From the NCBI GenBank assembly GCA_003427395.1, contig BFEA01000142.1:2700839-2746151 (forward strand): a stretch of 45,313 nt of DNA, given 5' to 3'. Shown in pieces: positions 11,581-21,821 of the stretch (position 1 is the stretch's first letter; every line of letters begins with the position of its first letter). A model generated the notes under the pieces. It worked only from the letters and a program-made list of their open reading frames with translations, was not told the DNA's origin and did not search any database. This DNA comes from Chara braunii (taxonomy: Eukaryota; Streptophyta; Charophyceae; Charales; Characeae). The translations under genes and the position numbers were made by a program.

Positions 11581-11880
11581 GTTATTTTCCCTACGGGAAG
11601 CGCTGCCGAAATTTCTGCAAATGCAAGGAGTTAGTTAAATTTATGACTTTTCAAAGTTCAACTTGTCTAAGGTTCATATATGACTTAGTAAAAATCTGGA
11701 AAGTCTCCTTTTCTAAAGGGAGTGTTGCCCAAATTTTTGCTAATTCAGGGAGTTAGACAAAATTGAACTTTGGAAAGTCACAGGCTAGTTTTGGTTTCAT
11801 ATTCAGGCTGATATAAATTCTGAAAAGGCACTTTTTCTACGGGAAACGCTGCCGAAATTTTTTTGATTTAGAGGAGTTAG
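11581..11880. repeat. Three diverged direct repeats, period about 121 bp
   Basis: A roughly 54-base core occurs at 11581-11634, 11703-11756 and 11826-11880. It contains TTTTCTACGGGAAACGCTG followed by CCGAAATTT and a final AGGAGTTAG or GGGAGTTAG. Around the middle copy, 17-base arms at 11645-11661 and 11763-11779 form an inverted repeat with one mismatch. The core reminds me of the R/U5 part of some plant Ty3/gypsy LTRs, which is an impression from memory rather than a search result. Confidence 0.65.
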
Positions 11881-13255
11881 ATTATATTTTGACAGGTGAC
11901 GATTCTGGCGATCCACCCTGAATAGGGGAGATTCTGCCACTAGTCTACCTTTGCTTTGGGCACTGGCTTAGAGGTAGGCTTAGACTTAGTTGGCAGATAA
12001 CTTTGAATGAGGATGTGCTATGGAGGTTCATCCCCCATATGCTGATGATTTAGCTTGGGCGTTAACCTGTCTTATGGTACAAGTCTTTCTTGGACACTCG
12101 ATTCAGGACATGGACTAATTTCAGCTTGATCCTGCAAGGATCATCTTCTGTTATCATTGATAACAGGTCGGTTGGTTGATCGCCGACTTGTCGGCTCACG
12201 ACACAACTTTGATTACACCTGTACCTCAACTTGACTCCCTTAGCCTTGCGAATTGATATGTTTCTTTGAGGGTTTTCACCGGACTTCTTTTAATGGCCAT
12301 TACAAAGAACTTATGAGATTTATTGAAAGTTGAATTATGACTGGGGCTTGAGTGTGTGAGGCATGGTGTGAATTACAGAGAATAGTAAAGTTGACCACAT
12401 TGGTGTATGGCAATATGACTATTGTGTGTGTCTGTGTTTTATGCAAGTTAGTATTTTGCAGCTTGGTATATGAGTCATACCTTGGAGGCAGTGAGAATGA
12501 CAACCATTCATCGCACGATCTGCATACCCGATGGGTCTATGTTTCCCCTTCTTTTGTTGTTATCTCGATATCTGATTTGATGTATAAGTGGTGGGATATT
12601 TATTTATTTTATTGGATGATTTTGCTTGTTAATTTTTATAGTTGGACGTTGTAGTCCGTGGCAGCCGTCAAAGTCAAACCCCTTGACTTCTGTCCAGGCC
12701 TGAAGTGGGGCTCATGTCCAGGGCAGTAAGAAACGACTGCCACCACAGGTATGGACCTGTGTACCACCCACTCTGCACAGAGTGCAGAAGAGGCTGTGTG
12801 GTATTCAACCGCGCATGGCGGTTGTCCAACATCGAGAGATTAACCCTCAAGGCGCGTGTCAGCCGACACTTGAGTGTCGAATGCGACCCTCGAGATTAAC
12901 GAGGACCGCACGATTATGGACACTACATAGTACGCCATCATCGCGACTACTTGCGTACGTTTGCATTGCTAGTCGATATGAGTGGGCCCTGCGTGCGCGC
13001 GTTTTTTATACTAAGTCTTGCGCGCGACGCCTATCCGATTTTCCCATCGGAGAGTTATGGGATGGCTACTAAGGGACTAGGAGCGTTGTCGCGTTGTTGG
13101 TGTTGTGTCGTTTCGTATGTATGTGTGTGTGTTTTATTTTTGTGTCTGTAAAGTGGTGTGCGCGTGGTGTGTGGGATGCGTCCTAGTCGACCGACGACGA
13201 GTCGCGCTTGGGACTTCAGCCCCCCAAGACGTCGGTTCGCGTGCGGGTCCGATAG
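11881..13255. other. AT-rich then mixed tract with no supported gene
   Basis: Several short open frames are present, none with a recognisable domain. GTGGCAG (12659) and CTGCCAC (12737) form a small inverted pair. The tract ends at the assembly gap. Confidence 0.4.
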
Positions 13256-13745
13256 NNNNNNNNNNNNNNNNNNNNNNNNNNNNNNNNNNNNNNNNNNNNN
13301 NNNNNNNNNNNNNNNNNNNNNNNNNNNNNNNNNNNNNNNNNNNNNNNNNNNNNNNNNNNNNNNNNNNNNNNNNNNNNNNNNNNNNNNNNNNNNNNNNNNN
13401 NNNNNNNNNNNNNNNNNNNNNNNNNNNNNNNNNNNNNNNNNNNNNNNNNNNNNNNNNNNNNNNNNNNNNNNNNNNNNNNNNNNNNNNNNNNNNNNNNNNN
13501 NNNNNNNNNNNNNNNNNNNNNNNNNNNNNNNNNNNNNNNNNNNNNNNNNNNNNNNNNNNNNNNNNNNNNNNNNNNNNNNNNNNNNNNNNNNNNNNNNNNN
13601 NNNNNNNNNNNNNNNNNNNNNNNNNNNNNNNNNNNNNNNNNNNNNNNNNNNNNNNNNNNNNNNNNNNNNNNNNNNNNNNNNNNNNNNNNNNNNNNNNNNN
13701 NNNNNNNNNNNNNNNNNNNNNNNNNNNNNNNNNNNNNNNNNNNNN
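13256..13745. other. Assembly gap (490 N)
   Basis: A run of 490 undetermined bases. It hides the junction between the non-coding tract of element A and the start of RT. Long open frames reported across it are meaningless. Confidence 0.99.
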
Positions 13746-13765
13746 AGAGGGTCTCGCGCTGCCAC

Positions 13766-14757
13766 GTGCGGTGCCGGACCGATGCGCTCGACAACGCGAT
13801 CCTCACCGGGGATCATCCACCGATTAGCTGCACTCCCTATTGGTATTCGTCGGCGCAAAAAGCGATCGCGTTTCAGAGGATTAAGGAGTTCGAAGCTAAT
13901 GGTTGGATTGAGCCCGTCATTGGATCATGGTCGTTTCCGGTAGTAATTGTGTAATTTCTACCCAAAAAGGCAGGAGGAATTCGCATATGCATCGATTATC
14001 GAAAATTAAATAATATCACGATTAAGGATGTGTTTCCCCTCCCCCGGATCGATGAGTTGCTGGATGCTATCGATAGTGCTTGATTTTTCAGTAAATTTGA
14101 TGTTCGCCAAGGATTCCACCACCTCCTTGTCAGAAAAGAAGACTGCCTGAAAACGGCGTTCATTCTTTTCGAAGGGACCAGGCAATGGGTTCGATGCCCG
14201 ATGGGGATTTGCAACGCCCCAGCCACATTTCAACGCGAGATGAACATGGCCTTCCAGAACTTCGTGCGAAAAATGTGGCTGACACAGAGCATAATCAATT
14301 ATTGTGTGATTGTGTATATGAATGATATCCTTGTGTTTTCAAGTTCCTATGAGGGGCACGTGCAGCACATCGAATGGACCTTGCACGCACTGAAGGACGC
14401 AGGATTCAAAGTGGTTATTGAGAAGTGTCAGTTTTTCCTTACCGAGATCTCCTTCCTCGGCCACGTGGTTACGGACCAAGGATTGCAGTCGGAACCTCAG
14501 AAAGTGACAACCGTGAAATACCGACGTCCGTATCACAAGTGCGTGCCTTTTTGGGATTGACATCGTACTATCGAAGGTTCATCAAGGGGTTTGCGGCGAT
14601 CGCGAGACCACTCACGGATTTGCTGAAAAAGGATCAGCCGTTGATCTGGACTCCGCAATGCAATCGGGCTTTCCAAGAACTCAACGTGACCTTGATTTTG
14701 GCTCCTGTCCTCATAAGATCGGACCCGGAAAAACCCTTTGTTCTCATCACCGATTGA
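13766..14757 (+). pseudogene. Element A reverse transcriptase (stops and frameshift)
   Basis: Copies element RNA into cDNA. Visible Ty3/gypsy RT landmarks in order are ANGWIEP (about 13895), GGIRICIDYRKLN (about 13975), FSKFDVRQGFHHL, CPMGICNAPATFQREM (14195-14240), YMND (14315-14326), then FLGHVVTDQGL and RAFLGLTSYYRRFI after the catalytic core. Lesions are TAA at 13952, TGA at 14081 where the family has Trp before the FSKxD motif, a 1-base frameshift near 14518, and a stop at 14755. The catalytic box reads YMND instead of YLDD, so the first of the paired Asp residues is Asn. The N-terminus is hidden by the gap. Confidence 0.9.
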
Positions 14758-15465
14758 CAGCCCCAGGCGGTATCGGTGATCTTGACCCAGGTGGGACCAA
14801 ACGGCCTCGAACACGTGGTGAAATACGTGTTCAAGTCAGTGTCGTCCTGTAAGCGCAACTACTCTGCCCCGACGGGGGAATGCTACGCGGCCTTGTGGGG
14901 AATCAGTCACTTTCGAGTGTACTTATATGGTCGGAAGTTTACGTTGGTAATCGATCACGAACTGCTGTTGGCACTGAAGAAGTCCAAGGATTACTCGGGC
15001 ATGCTCGGGCGATTGGCCACCATGTTGCAGAGTATGGACTTTGACATTCGTCATTGGAAACACGAGAAACACGGCAACGCGGACGGGCTGACACGACTCC
15101 ACCGCCCCGACAAGGTACTCAAGAGTGAGGAAGTGATCCCCTGGCGCGATCCGGAGCCAAAGAACGAGCCTCACTACGGACAAGTGGAGATCCTGCCGAA
15201 GGGATAAGTGGACACGTGCACCCAACCCTGCTTCTCTTCCCCTTCCCCTTTCGAAACAATAGAACCCCCCCCTGTCTCAGTCTCTCCCACCTTTTCCGCT
15301 CCCCTCACTCATTCGGACTTTCTCGCCAATCTCCCGGACAAATTTTATTATTTTTGCACGTGTATTTCCCGACTTTATGGGGTAGACTGCTATCCCTTTG
15401 AGTCTGGATTTACCGACTGGGTAGAATGCGCCACATGTGTCAATTGTTCGATACAGAACGAGTAG
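14758..15465 (+). pseudogene. Element A RNase H and linker to integrase
   Basis: Degrades the RNA strand of the RNA:DNA hybrid. It is in the same frame as the upstream RT segment but separated by TGA 14755-14757, which falls directly after LITD, where related elements have Trp (TDWQP). Landmarks are TGECYAALWGI (acidic residue), TLVIDHELLLAL (second Asp region), DFDIRHWKHEKHGNADGLTR (terminal Asp and connection to the tether). A TAA at 15205 ends the first frame; the same frame continues as an 85-codon Pro/Cys-containing linker to 15465, of unknown role. Confidence 0.82.
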
Positions 15466-15519
15466 TAAGGAATGAAGATGCCCCCTGTGTAGGACGGACA
15501 AACTTCCTACGGAGGTTCG

Positions 15520-16964
15520 ATTCAAGGCCGCCCGAACGGACGACCCTGAATACGACAAGAAGTATCGAAGGGCGGAGGTATGGACGGATAAAATATTATT
15601 AGCTAAATTAGTTGGCCAACCGTTGGGCCATCTCACCAAGCACGACAGGCGTCGGGTTACCGAAAGGTCCCGAGATTATTGATGGATCAACGGACATCTA
15701 GAGAAGCGTAAAACAGACGGATCGGGATTATGGTTGACGGTTCCCCATCCCTTCCAGAGATATGACTGGACTAGATCGGCGCACGAGGAACAGGCCGCTC
15801 ATTTCGCAATACGTGTCACCGAGGCAACTATCGATCAAAATCGATGGTTCTGGTCTAATATCCGGGATGATGTGAAGCACGTGGTTGCTAACTGTCTAGT
15901 TTGTGCGGCCGACCGTGCACCCATTCGTGGACCAAATACGATAGTCCCGACAGAGGTAGAGCGACCTTTTCAGCGGGTCAGTATGGATACGACAGATATT
16001 GACGTGCTACCTGGCCCCAACCGCTGCGAATATTCCATCCTCTTGGTGTTAATCGACCATTTCTCGAAATATATCGAAGTCTACCCATATAAGACATGAA
16101 AGGCCTCAGAGATAGGCTCAGATAGCCACATACATCGATCGATTCCTCAATACCCATCTAGATACAGAGGAAATTCTAACCGATAATGTATCTGAATTCA
16201 AGGCTGAGGTAGAGGAATTACTAATGCGTTGTGGCGTTACCCTCCGACACACCGCTCCCCATGTTTCTGAGTCGAACGGGTTGGTCGAAAATGCGAGTCG
16301 CATGATTAAGACCGCCCTCCGTAAGAACTTGGCGGCTCGCGACACGCGTCCTTGGCTCGAGATCATCTATCAGATCGTCGGGATCCATCGAGCTACCCCT
16401 CATGAGTCCACGGGGTTCACCCCCTTCCAACTTTGAACCAATAGCCTTCCATGTGTCGATAATCGGGGTACCTTAGAAATTGTTGACAAAGGGGGCAGGG
16501 ACACCCTTTAGGCCAAAGCGAAGCGGTATGCGGATTTAATGGAAAGGGCCATTCCTAAACTAGCCCGCAAAAAACAAAAAATGATCGAACTAGCCCACGG
16601 TAGACAGGTCCGTAGCTGCGAGGCCCGGAATGGGAATGCAGGCCCGCAACAGCGGCAACACCAATATAAGCTAGGGGATCTAGTGCAGGTACGCAAATGT
16701 GCACGCAACCGTAAACTCGCTCCCAAATTCTCTGGATGCTTTCGCATCGTAGAACTCGGTCTTAACGAAGCCAACACGGTGCGCATTGCGCCTGAGGCCA
16801 GCACCAGCCATAATTCTTTTCCCATTGTCCACCACACCTCCTACCTTTGCCCCCTCCCTCCTTCTAAGAACCCCAACCCCTCTCCTTCTTCCTCCTCCAG
16901 CGCAGATGAGGAACTTGTTTCCTTTCCTTCGTCTGATTCTACCTCCCCTTCACCTTCGCCATGA
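15520..16964 (+). pseudogene. Element A integrase with GPY/F-like C-terminus
   Basis: Joins element cDNA to chromosomal DNA. The N-terminal zinc-binding HHCC region is seen in 15734-15930, with HEEQAAHF and NCLVCAAD. The catalytic core has Asp in SMDTTDIDVLPGPN (about 15980), Asp in LTDNVSEFKAE (about 16180), and Glu in ESNGLVENASRM (about 16275), giving a D-D-E set. Lesions are TGA at 15680 (Arg CGA expected), a frameshift at about 16097-16110 between the first and second Asp, TGA at 16434 and TAG at 16509. The C-terminal segment (16539-16964) contains the LGDLVQVRK...LAPKFSGCFRIVE beta-strand module, then a Ser/Pro-rich tail. No chromodomain. Its stop codon overlaps the next ATG as ATGA. 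Confidence 0.85.
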
Positions 16965-17446
16965 GTTTTGTCATTGAGCCGGCTCTTCCACCCCAGCTTC
17001 TTCAACCTCGAACCTTGTTGCAATTCCGCCAAGTCACGCACCCCCGTCTCAGTCCTGATCTTCTTCGGTTCGCACAGCTTTTCAGTCACGGGGCTTGGTG
17101 CACCGCCGTTGAAATAACTATATCGACCGATCGAGGCTCAACAACCATCTTGGCAGAAGCATCAGGGTTTCATCGCTTCTCGCGGCCTACTCAGAGTGAC
17201 ATAACGGTGATCGTGGCTTTCAGTGGCGATCTGTGTACCATCGGCGCACAGCGGCGCGATGCAGTGGTGACCAGTCTTTACGAGTGGGGGCAGGAGTTGG
17301 CGGCTGATTGGCGACATCGATTGGCCCAGCCAAGGCGACAAGTAGTGGGGACTGACTGTATTGACACCTTCTCTCTCTGGACTAGCGCCATTGATCGCCC
17401 CGCTCGCCCGCTTCCTCATCTTCATCCCTACCCCGAACGCAGATGA
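16961..17446 (+). CDS. Element A extra ORF 1, unrecognised (161 aa)
   Basis: I do not recognise this protein. It begins with ATG inside the stop of the integrase frame (ATGA at 16961-16964) and is uninterrupted for 161 codons, in contrast to the heavily broken pol. The sequence is mixed: hydrophobic beta-like stretches (AVEITISTDRGSTTILAEA, SDITVIVAFSGDLC), then an Arg/Pro-rich C-terminus. No signal peptide, obvious membrane segment, zinc motif or retroviral envelope signature is visible. It lies where some plant retrotransposons carry env-like or other additional ORFs. Its own stop overlaps the next ATG in the same way. It could be a chance ORF, but the paired ATGA junctions argue against this. 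Confidence 0.5.
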   Translation: MSFVIEPALPPQLLQPRTLLQFRQVTHPRLSPDLLRFAQLFSHGAWCTAVEITISTDRGSTTILAEASGFHRFSRPTQSDITVIVAFSGDLCTIGAQRRDAVVTSLYEWGQELAADWRHRLAQPRRQVVGTDCIDTFSLWTSAIDRPARPLPHLHPYPERR

Positions 17447-17925
17447 ATCGCTTCTCCACCTTCTCTCTCCCCTTCGACCTTCCGATCATCGGGCCATCTT
17501 GGGCTGATCCTCTTCTCACTCTGGAAATCCGTCCCGCCTCGATCCCTCCATTTAGTCCAGCCTACATCCGCAAGTGGGCTGAATTCGCGACGGTCAGTGT
17601 GTGCATGCTCACAGTGAAATGTCATTGGTCGCGGTACTACAGCAATCGGGAGTTGGAGCACAGTCACGAGATCTCGCTGGTGTTGGCACAACTGTGGCCG
17701 AAAGAGACGGACACCGACGGTACGTTGGCATACGAGCTTCTCACGTTCTTGTCCCAGCTCGTCGATGATCTGCCGAAGGATATCATCTCCTTCAATCTGA
17801 GTGATCCAAGCCAGGGGGAACCAGTGACCTTGGAGAGAAAGTTGACGCCAACCATAATCTGGGCGAACTGCACGGAAGATTACGGGCAGTACCTAAGTGA
17901 CCACAATCCTACGGCTTGGTGCTAG
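17443..17925 (+). pseudogene. Element A extra ORF 2, unrecognised (160 aa and a broken tail)
   Basis: Starts with ATG overlapping the previous stop (ATGA, 17443-17446). The 160-codon frame looks protein-like, with a helical middle (RELEHSHEISLVLAQLW, YELLTFLSQLVDDL). It ends at TAG 17923, but the same frame continues LDLDDLAPDNSDFDEF, then TGA at 17974, then KAHQESGEVPSDDD. Both stops are compatible with lost Trp codons. After a frame change near 18030, frame 18162 gives an acidic, Ala/Pro then Arg/Ser-rich stretch (EEEASAPEPQEAP, TSRRRRRSRSPSPS) to 18371, resembling a disordered nucleic-acid-binding tail. No domain is recognised. I read it as the decayed remainder of one longer protein. Confidence 0.45.
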
Positions 17926-18518
17926 TTGGACCTAGACGACCTTGCGCCAGATAACTCCGATTTCGACGAGTTCTGAAAGGCTCATCAGGAGAGCGGCGAG
18001 GTACCGTCGGACGACGACCCGGGTCGCATAGCCCTCGCCGGGCTATCAAAGAGGAGGAGTCGAAGGCCCGATCGACGTCGAAGGAAGAAGAAGCATCAGC
18101 ACCTGAGCCCCAGGAGGCTCCTCCAGCACAAGCATCACCTATCTTTCGGGGAGGATCCGCGTTGAATCCCGCCATTCCCTCAGACGCCGCCATTCGACAT
18201 GATGGCCCAACAACCTCCCGCCGGCGCCGCCGCTCTCGCTCACCATCTCCCTCCGTTTCCGCCCCCTCCACGCTTCGTCCCCGTCCTCCACCCGGCCCGA
18301 ACGTACCGTCCTCGTCCCGTCTTCCGCCGCCCCCTGGATTATCTCTTCTTCCGTCCCCTCCCCCACCTTGAATTCCCTCTGGACTATCGTATCTTCGCCA
18401 GCCACGGATTTTGTCATCACGTCGTGGCGCGACTTCTTTGTACGGTCTTCCCCCATCGTTCCCCTCCTTTCCTCTCAACATTCTCCTCTTCAGTGTTGCC
18501 TGGGTACAGTTCAATCAT

Positions 18519-18794
18519 ATGGAGTTGTACTGTATCATCTCCGACACTTTTCCTGTCGTGGAGGACTATGAGTCCCTAAGGGATAATGTCCTCCGCACCA
18601 TCCCCTCCTTATATCCCGATTACCTACTATCTCTGTCTCGACCCAATCATCGATTCCCCCACTCACACCGAATCGTACACTTCGTCGATCTTGGTAACGA
18701 AGCGGCGGATTACTTCCCTCCGCTTCCATCTGAGTGGCCCCGACCTCTCCATCACCCTCTCCTTGTCGACTACCGGCGGGCGGACTTCCAGTAA
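18519..18794 (+). CDS. Element A extra ORF 3, unrecognised (91 aa)
   Basis: ATG at 18519 opens a frame to 18794 starting MELYCIISDTFPVVEDYESL and rich in Leu, Pro and His (NVLRTIPSLYPDYLL, FVDLGNEAADYFPPLPSEW). The balanced composition, unlike the Pro/Ser-biased frames around it, suggests real coding ancestry. The same frame is open upstream to 18411. No family is recognised. It may belong with the two preceding ORFs as part of an accessory coding block before the 3' LTR. Confidence 0.35.
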   Translation: MELYCIISDTFPVVEDYESLRDNVLRTIPSLYPDYLLSLSRPNHRFPHSHRIVHFVDLGNEAADYFPPLPSEWPRPLHHPLLVDYRRADFQ

Positions 18795-19091
18795 CGGGGC
18801 AGGGGTGCAGAGCACACGGAGAACCAGCGAGCGATGATGGCGTCACCTGGACAATCTCCGGCGATCAAGAAGGCAAGGGGATTCCAACAGCTCGAGCCAG
18901 CAGACTCGGGAAGATATTGCAATTGGCGTTGGCGTCAACATGAACTCTGGCTCAACTATCCGTGCTGATGCGAATACTCCCTCTCCTGATACACTTGGTT
19001 CCTCATTCATCCTCTCTTCCCCCTCCCTCCTCCTCCGCCATGGCATGCAATCAGGGATCGCATAATTTTGGAACCCCCTGTGCGTCACATA
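18795..19091. other. Spacer before element A 3' LTR
   Basis: No gene and no convincing polypurine tract. The last bases before the LTR are pyrimidine-containing (CCCCCTGTGCGTCACATA), so the plus-strand priming site is degenerate or lies elsewhere. Confidence 0.45.
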
Positions 19092-21821
19092 TGTGACGTA
19101 CCAGCTTCCGGACCTGCGCTATCTTTCGGACCCCTTTCCTCCCCGTGTTTCCTTTGCATCAAAATGTCTCTTGCTCGGCCCCCGAAAACCTTTTTTGTCA
19201 TTTTTTCAATTAAAGATACCTCGCTGAAATCTGTATTTTTGTCAGCACTAGCGGTTCTTGAAATTTCGTCATTTTTGTAAATTGGAAATGCATGGGAATT
19301 ACGCGCATCTTAGTAAGCACGCTCGGAATTTGGCTCGACAGTTAGGAATTCCAGAATTTACGGAACCCGACGTGTCCTTTCACACGTGAATGTTCTCGGC
19401 CTCGACATGGAAAACTCTGAGAATTTTGTAGGAATGTGGATAGACGTAGGACTTTCTTTCTTTCCCGCGCCTACTTTGCGCGCGGATATGGTGATTTCAA
19501 TTTTTGAATTAGCGTAGGGCTGGGGGAAAAGCTGCAATTGTTTCGGTGCTCATTTTCTTCTGTTGTTTGGCACCTTGCGTACGAGCTCCCTCCTCCTCCC
19601 TCCTCGCACCCTTCTTCACACGTATATGTTTTCTCGCTCCCTCCCCTTGTAACTGTTTTTCTTTCTCCTTCCCCGCGCGCGCCCTTTTTCTCTTTCTTGA
19701 TCATCTGAACCTTGGATCCGTTTCGCGCTATCCTTCGCACTCTTCTTCTTCCCGCTCTAAAAACCTGGGCTCGAAAACCCGGTCGATCTTCTCTTCCCAT
19801 CTAGCCAAGGAGAAGCGCCGTGTAAGAGGAGATCCCTACTACGCGACAATTCTGATTGGCTGAGATCGGACTGCGCGGGATCAACATGGCTTTCGACGGG
19901 CGATTACCCTCAAGCCCTCCCTCACCCTCCACTATCCTACTCTTCATCTATTCTCGCATCTATCTCCCTTCTCGGAACTATAAATTTCGCCGACGCATCC
20001 GCAAAGCTCTCTCTCAACTCGTCGGCCGCCGTCAGTGGCTAGATGGTGTGTGTGTGGTGCGAGTCGAAAAGTCCCGACGGGCTGACTGTAGACTGGCTGG
20101 CTGTGCGCCTGATCGCCGCGACGGACTGTGGGATAGGGGCAAGCCCGCGCAGAAACTAAGTCGGCGGGGTGACGATCGCAATGGTGGCAGGTGGCACGCG
20201 ACGGCCGGGATCGTCGGTACATGTATGAGGATAGTGACTAGAGTTGGATGGATGAATGGTCGGGGGCCATGACGGATCTTTCCGACGGATGCGCCTCCTT
20301 GTCTCGATTCTATTCTCTGGTGTGAGTGTAACTTCACGGCAGTTAAGCCGGGAATTCTTTTCATCTCCAGATGTTTGTATGATTGTCCTCTGTTGAATTC
20401 ATTTCGCCCTTCTTCTCCCCACTTATCTCACAATGCGAATGACCGTGTATGTTTGTCATGGAATGGTTGCCTGATGGGTCGGCGCTTGGATTAGCCTCAG
20501 GATGACGAGGCAGGGATACAGAGCACACAGAACACTGAATGATGTATGGTTGTCATTTTCGCACCTTCCGCGATGAGTGACTACGGATGTAGATTGTCAT
20601 TGAGGGATTGATCTTTGATTAGGCTGAAGAATTGTGGTGAATGGAATGCGTGAGAACAATTAAGTTATTGGCAAGAGCAATGTTGTTGGGATTTTGTTCG
20701 AGAATGCAAGAATGTTTAGATCTGACGATGTTGTGGTCGCGGAATCTCCAATCCGGAATACACTCCGGATACCCTCTGCGGCTTGCACTCATTACGTAAA
20801 ACCCGAAAGGCAATATCTCTTCTCAGTAGAGAAGGAGGGCGCCACGTGTGACCTGCTGATGTGAGTACTGTCCCCACGGGTTTGTTTTGTATGAAACTTC
20901 TTGGTGAGACTGTTAGATTATTGTTAATGCTCTCACTTTGCTTCGTATGTTTAAGATAAATAAAGGTGATAATCGGAAAAGCCCGATCGAAAGACGAAGC
21001 ATTAACGATGAATGGTTGAAACCGACTCTTGCGATTGATTGGATTGCCATGTGGACTGAAGGCCCCAATCCGACTGGGCACCGGCCTCTCGTACTCCCAC
21101 CACGTCCCTTCCCGTACAACGAGAAAAGGACACGTGTATGCGAGTGGGACGTACGAGAAGTCGTCGCCAAGATTGGCGACCGATATTATTTCCCTCCTGA
21201 AACTCGGTGCTAAGGATTTGTCGGTGTGGGCTTTGTCATTATTGATACGCATTTTCCGCCTTATTCGCTGCTGTTACCATTTAACGAGTGGATCGTCATT
21301 CCATGGACGGCAGTGGCACCCTATTGGCCCAATACTCTGTGCAGAGATTGTTGTTGCCTCGAGCGTTACCAATCAAAGGGTTTCCACTACCGCGTACGGA
21401 GTGAAGACGAACATAAGGAACGAGCCACGCGGCTGAGACCCTCCACATCAGATTCTGAGCTGTGCAATGAGCAGCGACGAGACTTCATCCGAAAACGAGA
21501 CACCAAATGTGTACCCGCTCCCTTTCACGCGAAGCGAAGAGCAACGGCCCACTGGGAAGTTCAACGATACTTTTTGGATTGAATTTCCCCGCGCCAAATG
21601 TCCCACACGCGCTTCTTTCTCCCTTGACACCCGCGTAGTGACGGACCCTCCCTTCTTACTAAGTCGGGCCGCCACGGGGGATTTCGGTTTTGTCCGTGTC
21701 CCCACACTCAATTTTCCAAAAATCCTTGGCACACCCCATCTCGCTGTCCTTTCGGGGCCCCCTTCCTCAATTTAAACACTCCGAACGAAAGACAGCGCAG
21801 GGCGTGAGGTTGCGCGCCACA
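19092..21821 (+). repeat. Element A 3' LTR (about 2.73 kb)
   Basis: Starts TGTGACGTACC, identical to the 5' copy, and ends GCGCGCCACA just before the CACTTG target duplication. Aligns with 1635-4183 with scattered substitutions and small indels, for example an extra block near 19810 and a replaced block near 21319. The terminal 154 bases (21668-21821) have no counterpart in the 5' copy. It is the complete version of the LTR. Confidence 0.88.

Larger units (their letters stand above)
1635..21821 (+). mobile_element. Element A: about 20 kb Ty3/gypsy retrotransposon with very long LTRs, inserted in element B
   Basis: The ends read TGTGACG...CGCCACA, an imperfect terminal inverted repeat with canonical TG...CA. 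A target duplication flanks it inside B's LTR. Internal order is gag, protease, long non-coding tract, RT, RNase H, integrase with GPY/F-like C-terminus, and extra ORFs. RNase H before integrase fits Ty3/gypsy; no chromodomain is visible. LTR copies (1635-4183 and 19092-21821) show about 9 differences in one 180-base stretch I compared (3181-3360 against 20646-20826). Multiple stops and frameshifts, and loss of the 3' end of the 5' LTR, make it non-autonomous now. Confidence 0.88.

Noticed and set aside
13055-13943. Long open frames through the 490 N gap
   Set aside because: They exist only because N codons are read through.
16961-18794. Retroviral-type envelope gene in element A
   Set aside because: The position fits, but there is no signal peptide, transmembrane segment, or fusion or cleavage motif in the ORFs.
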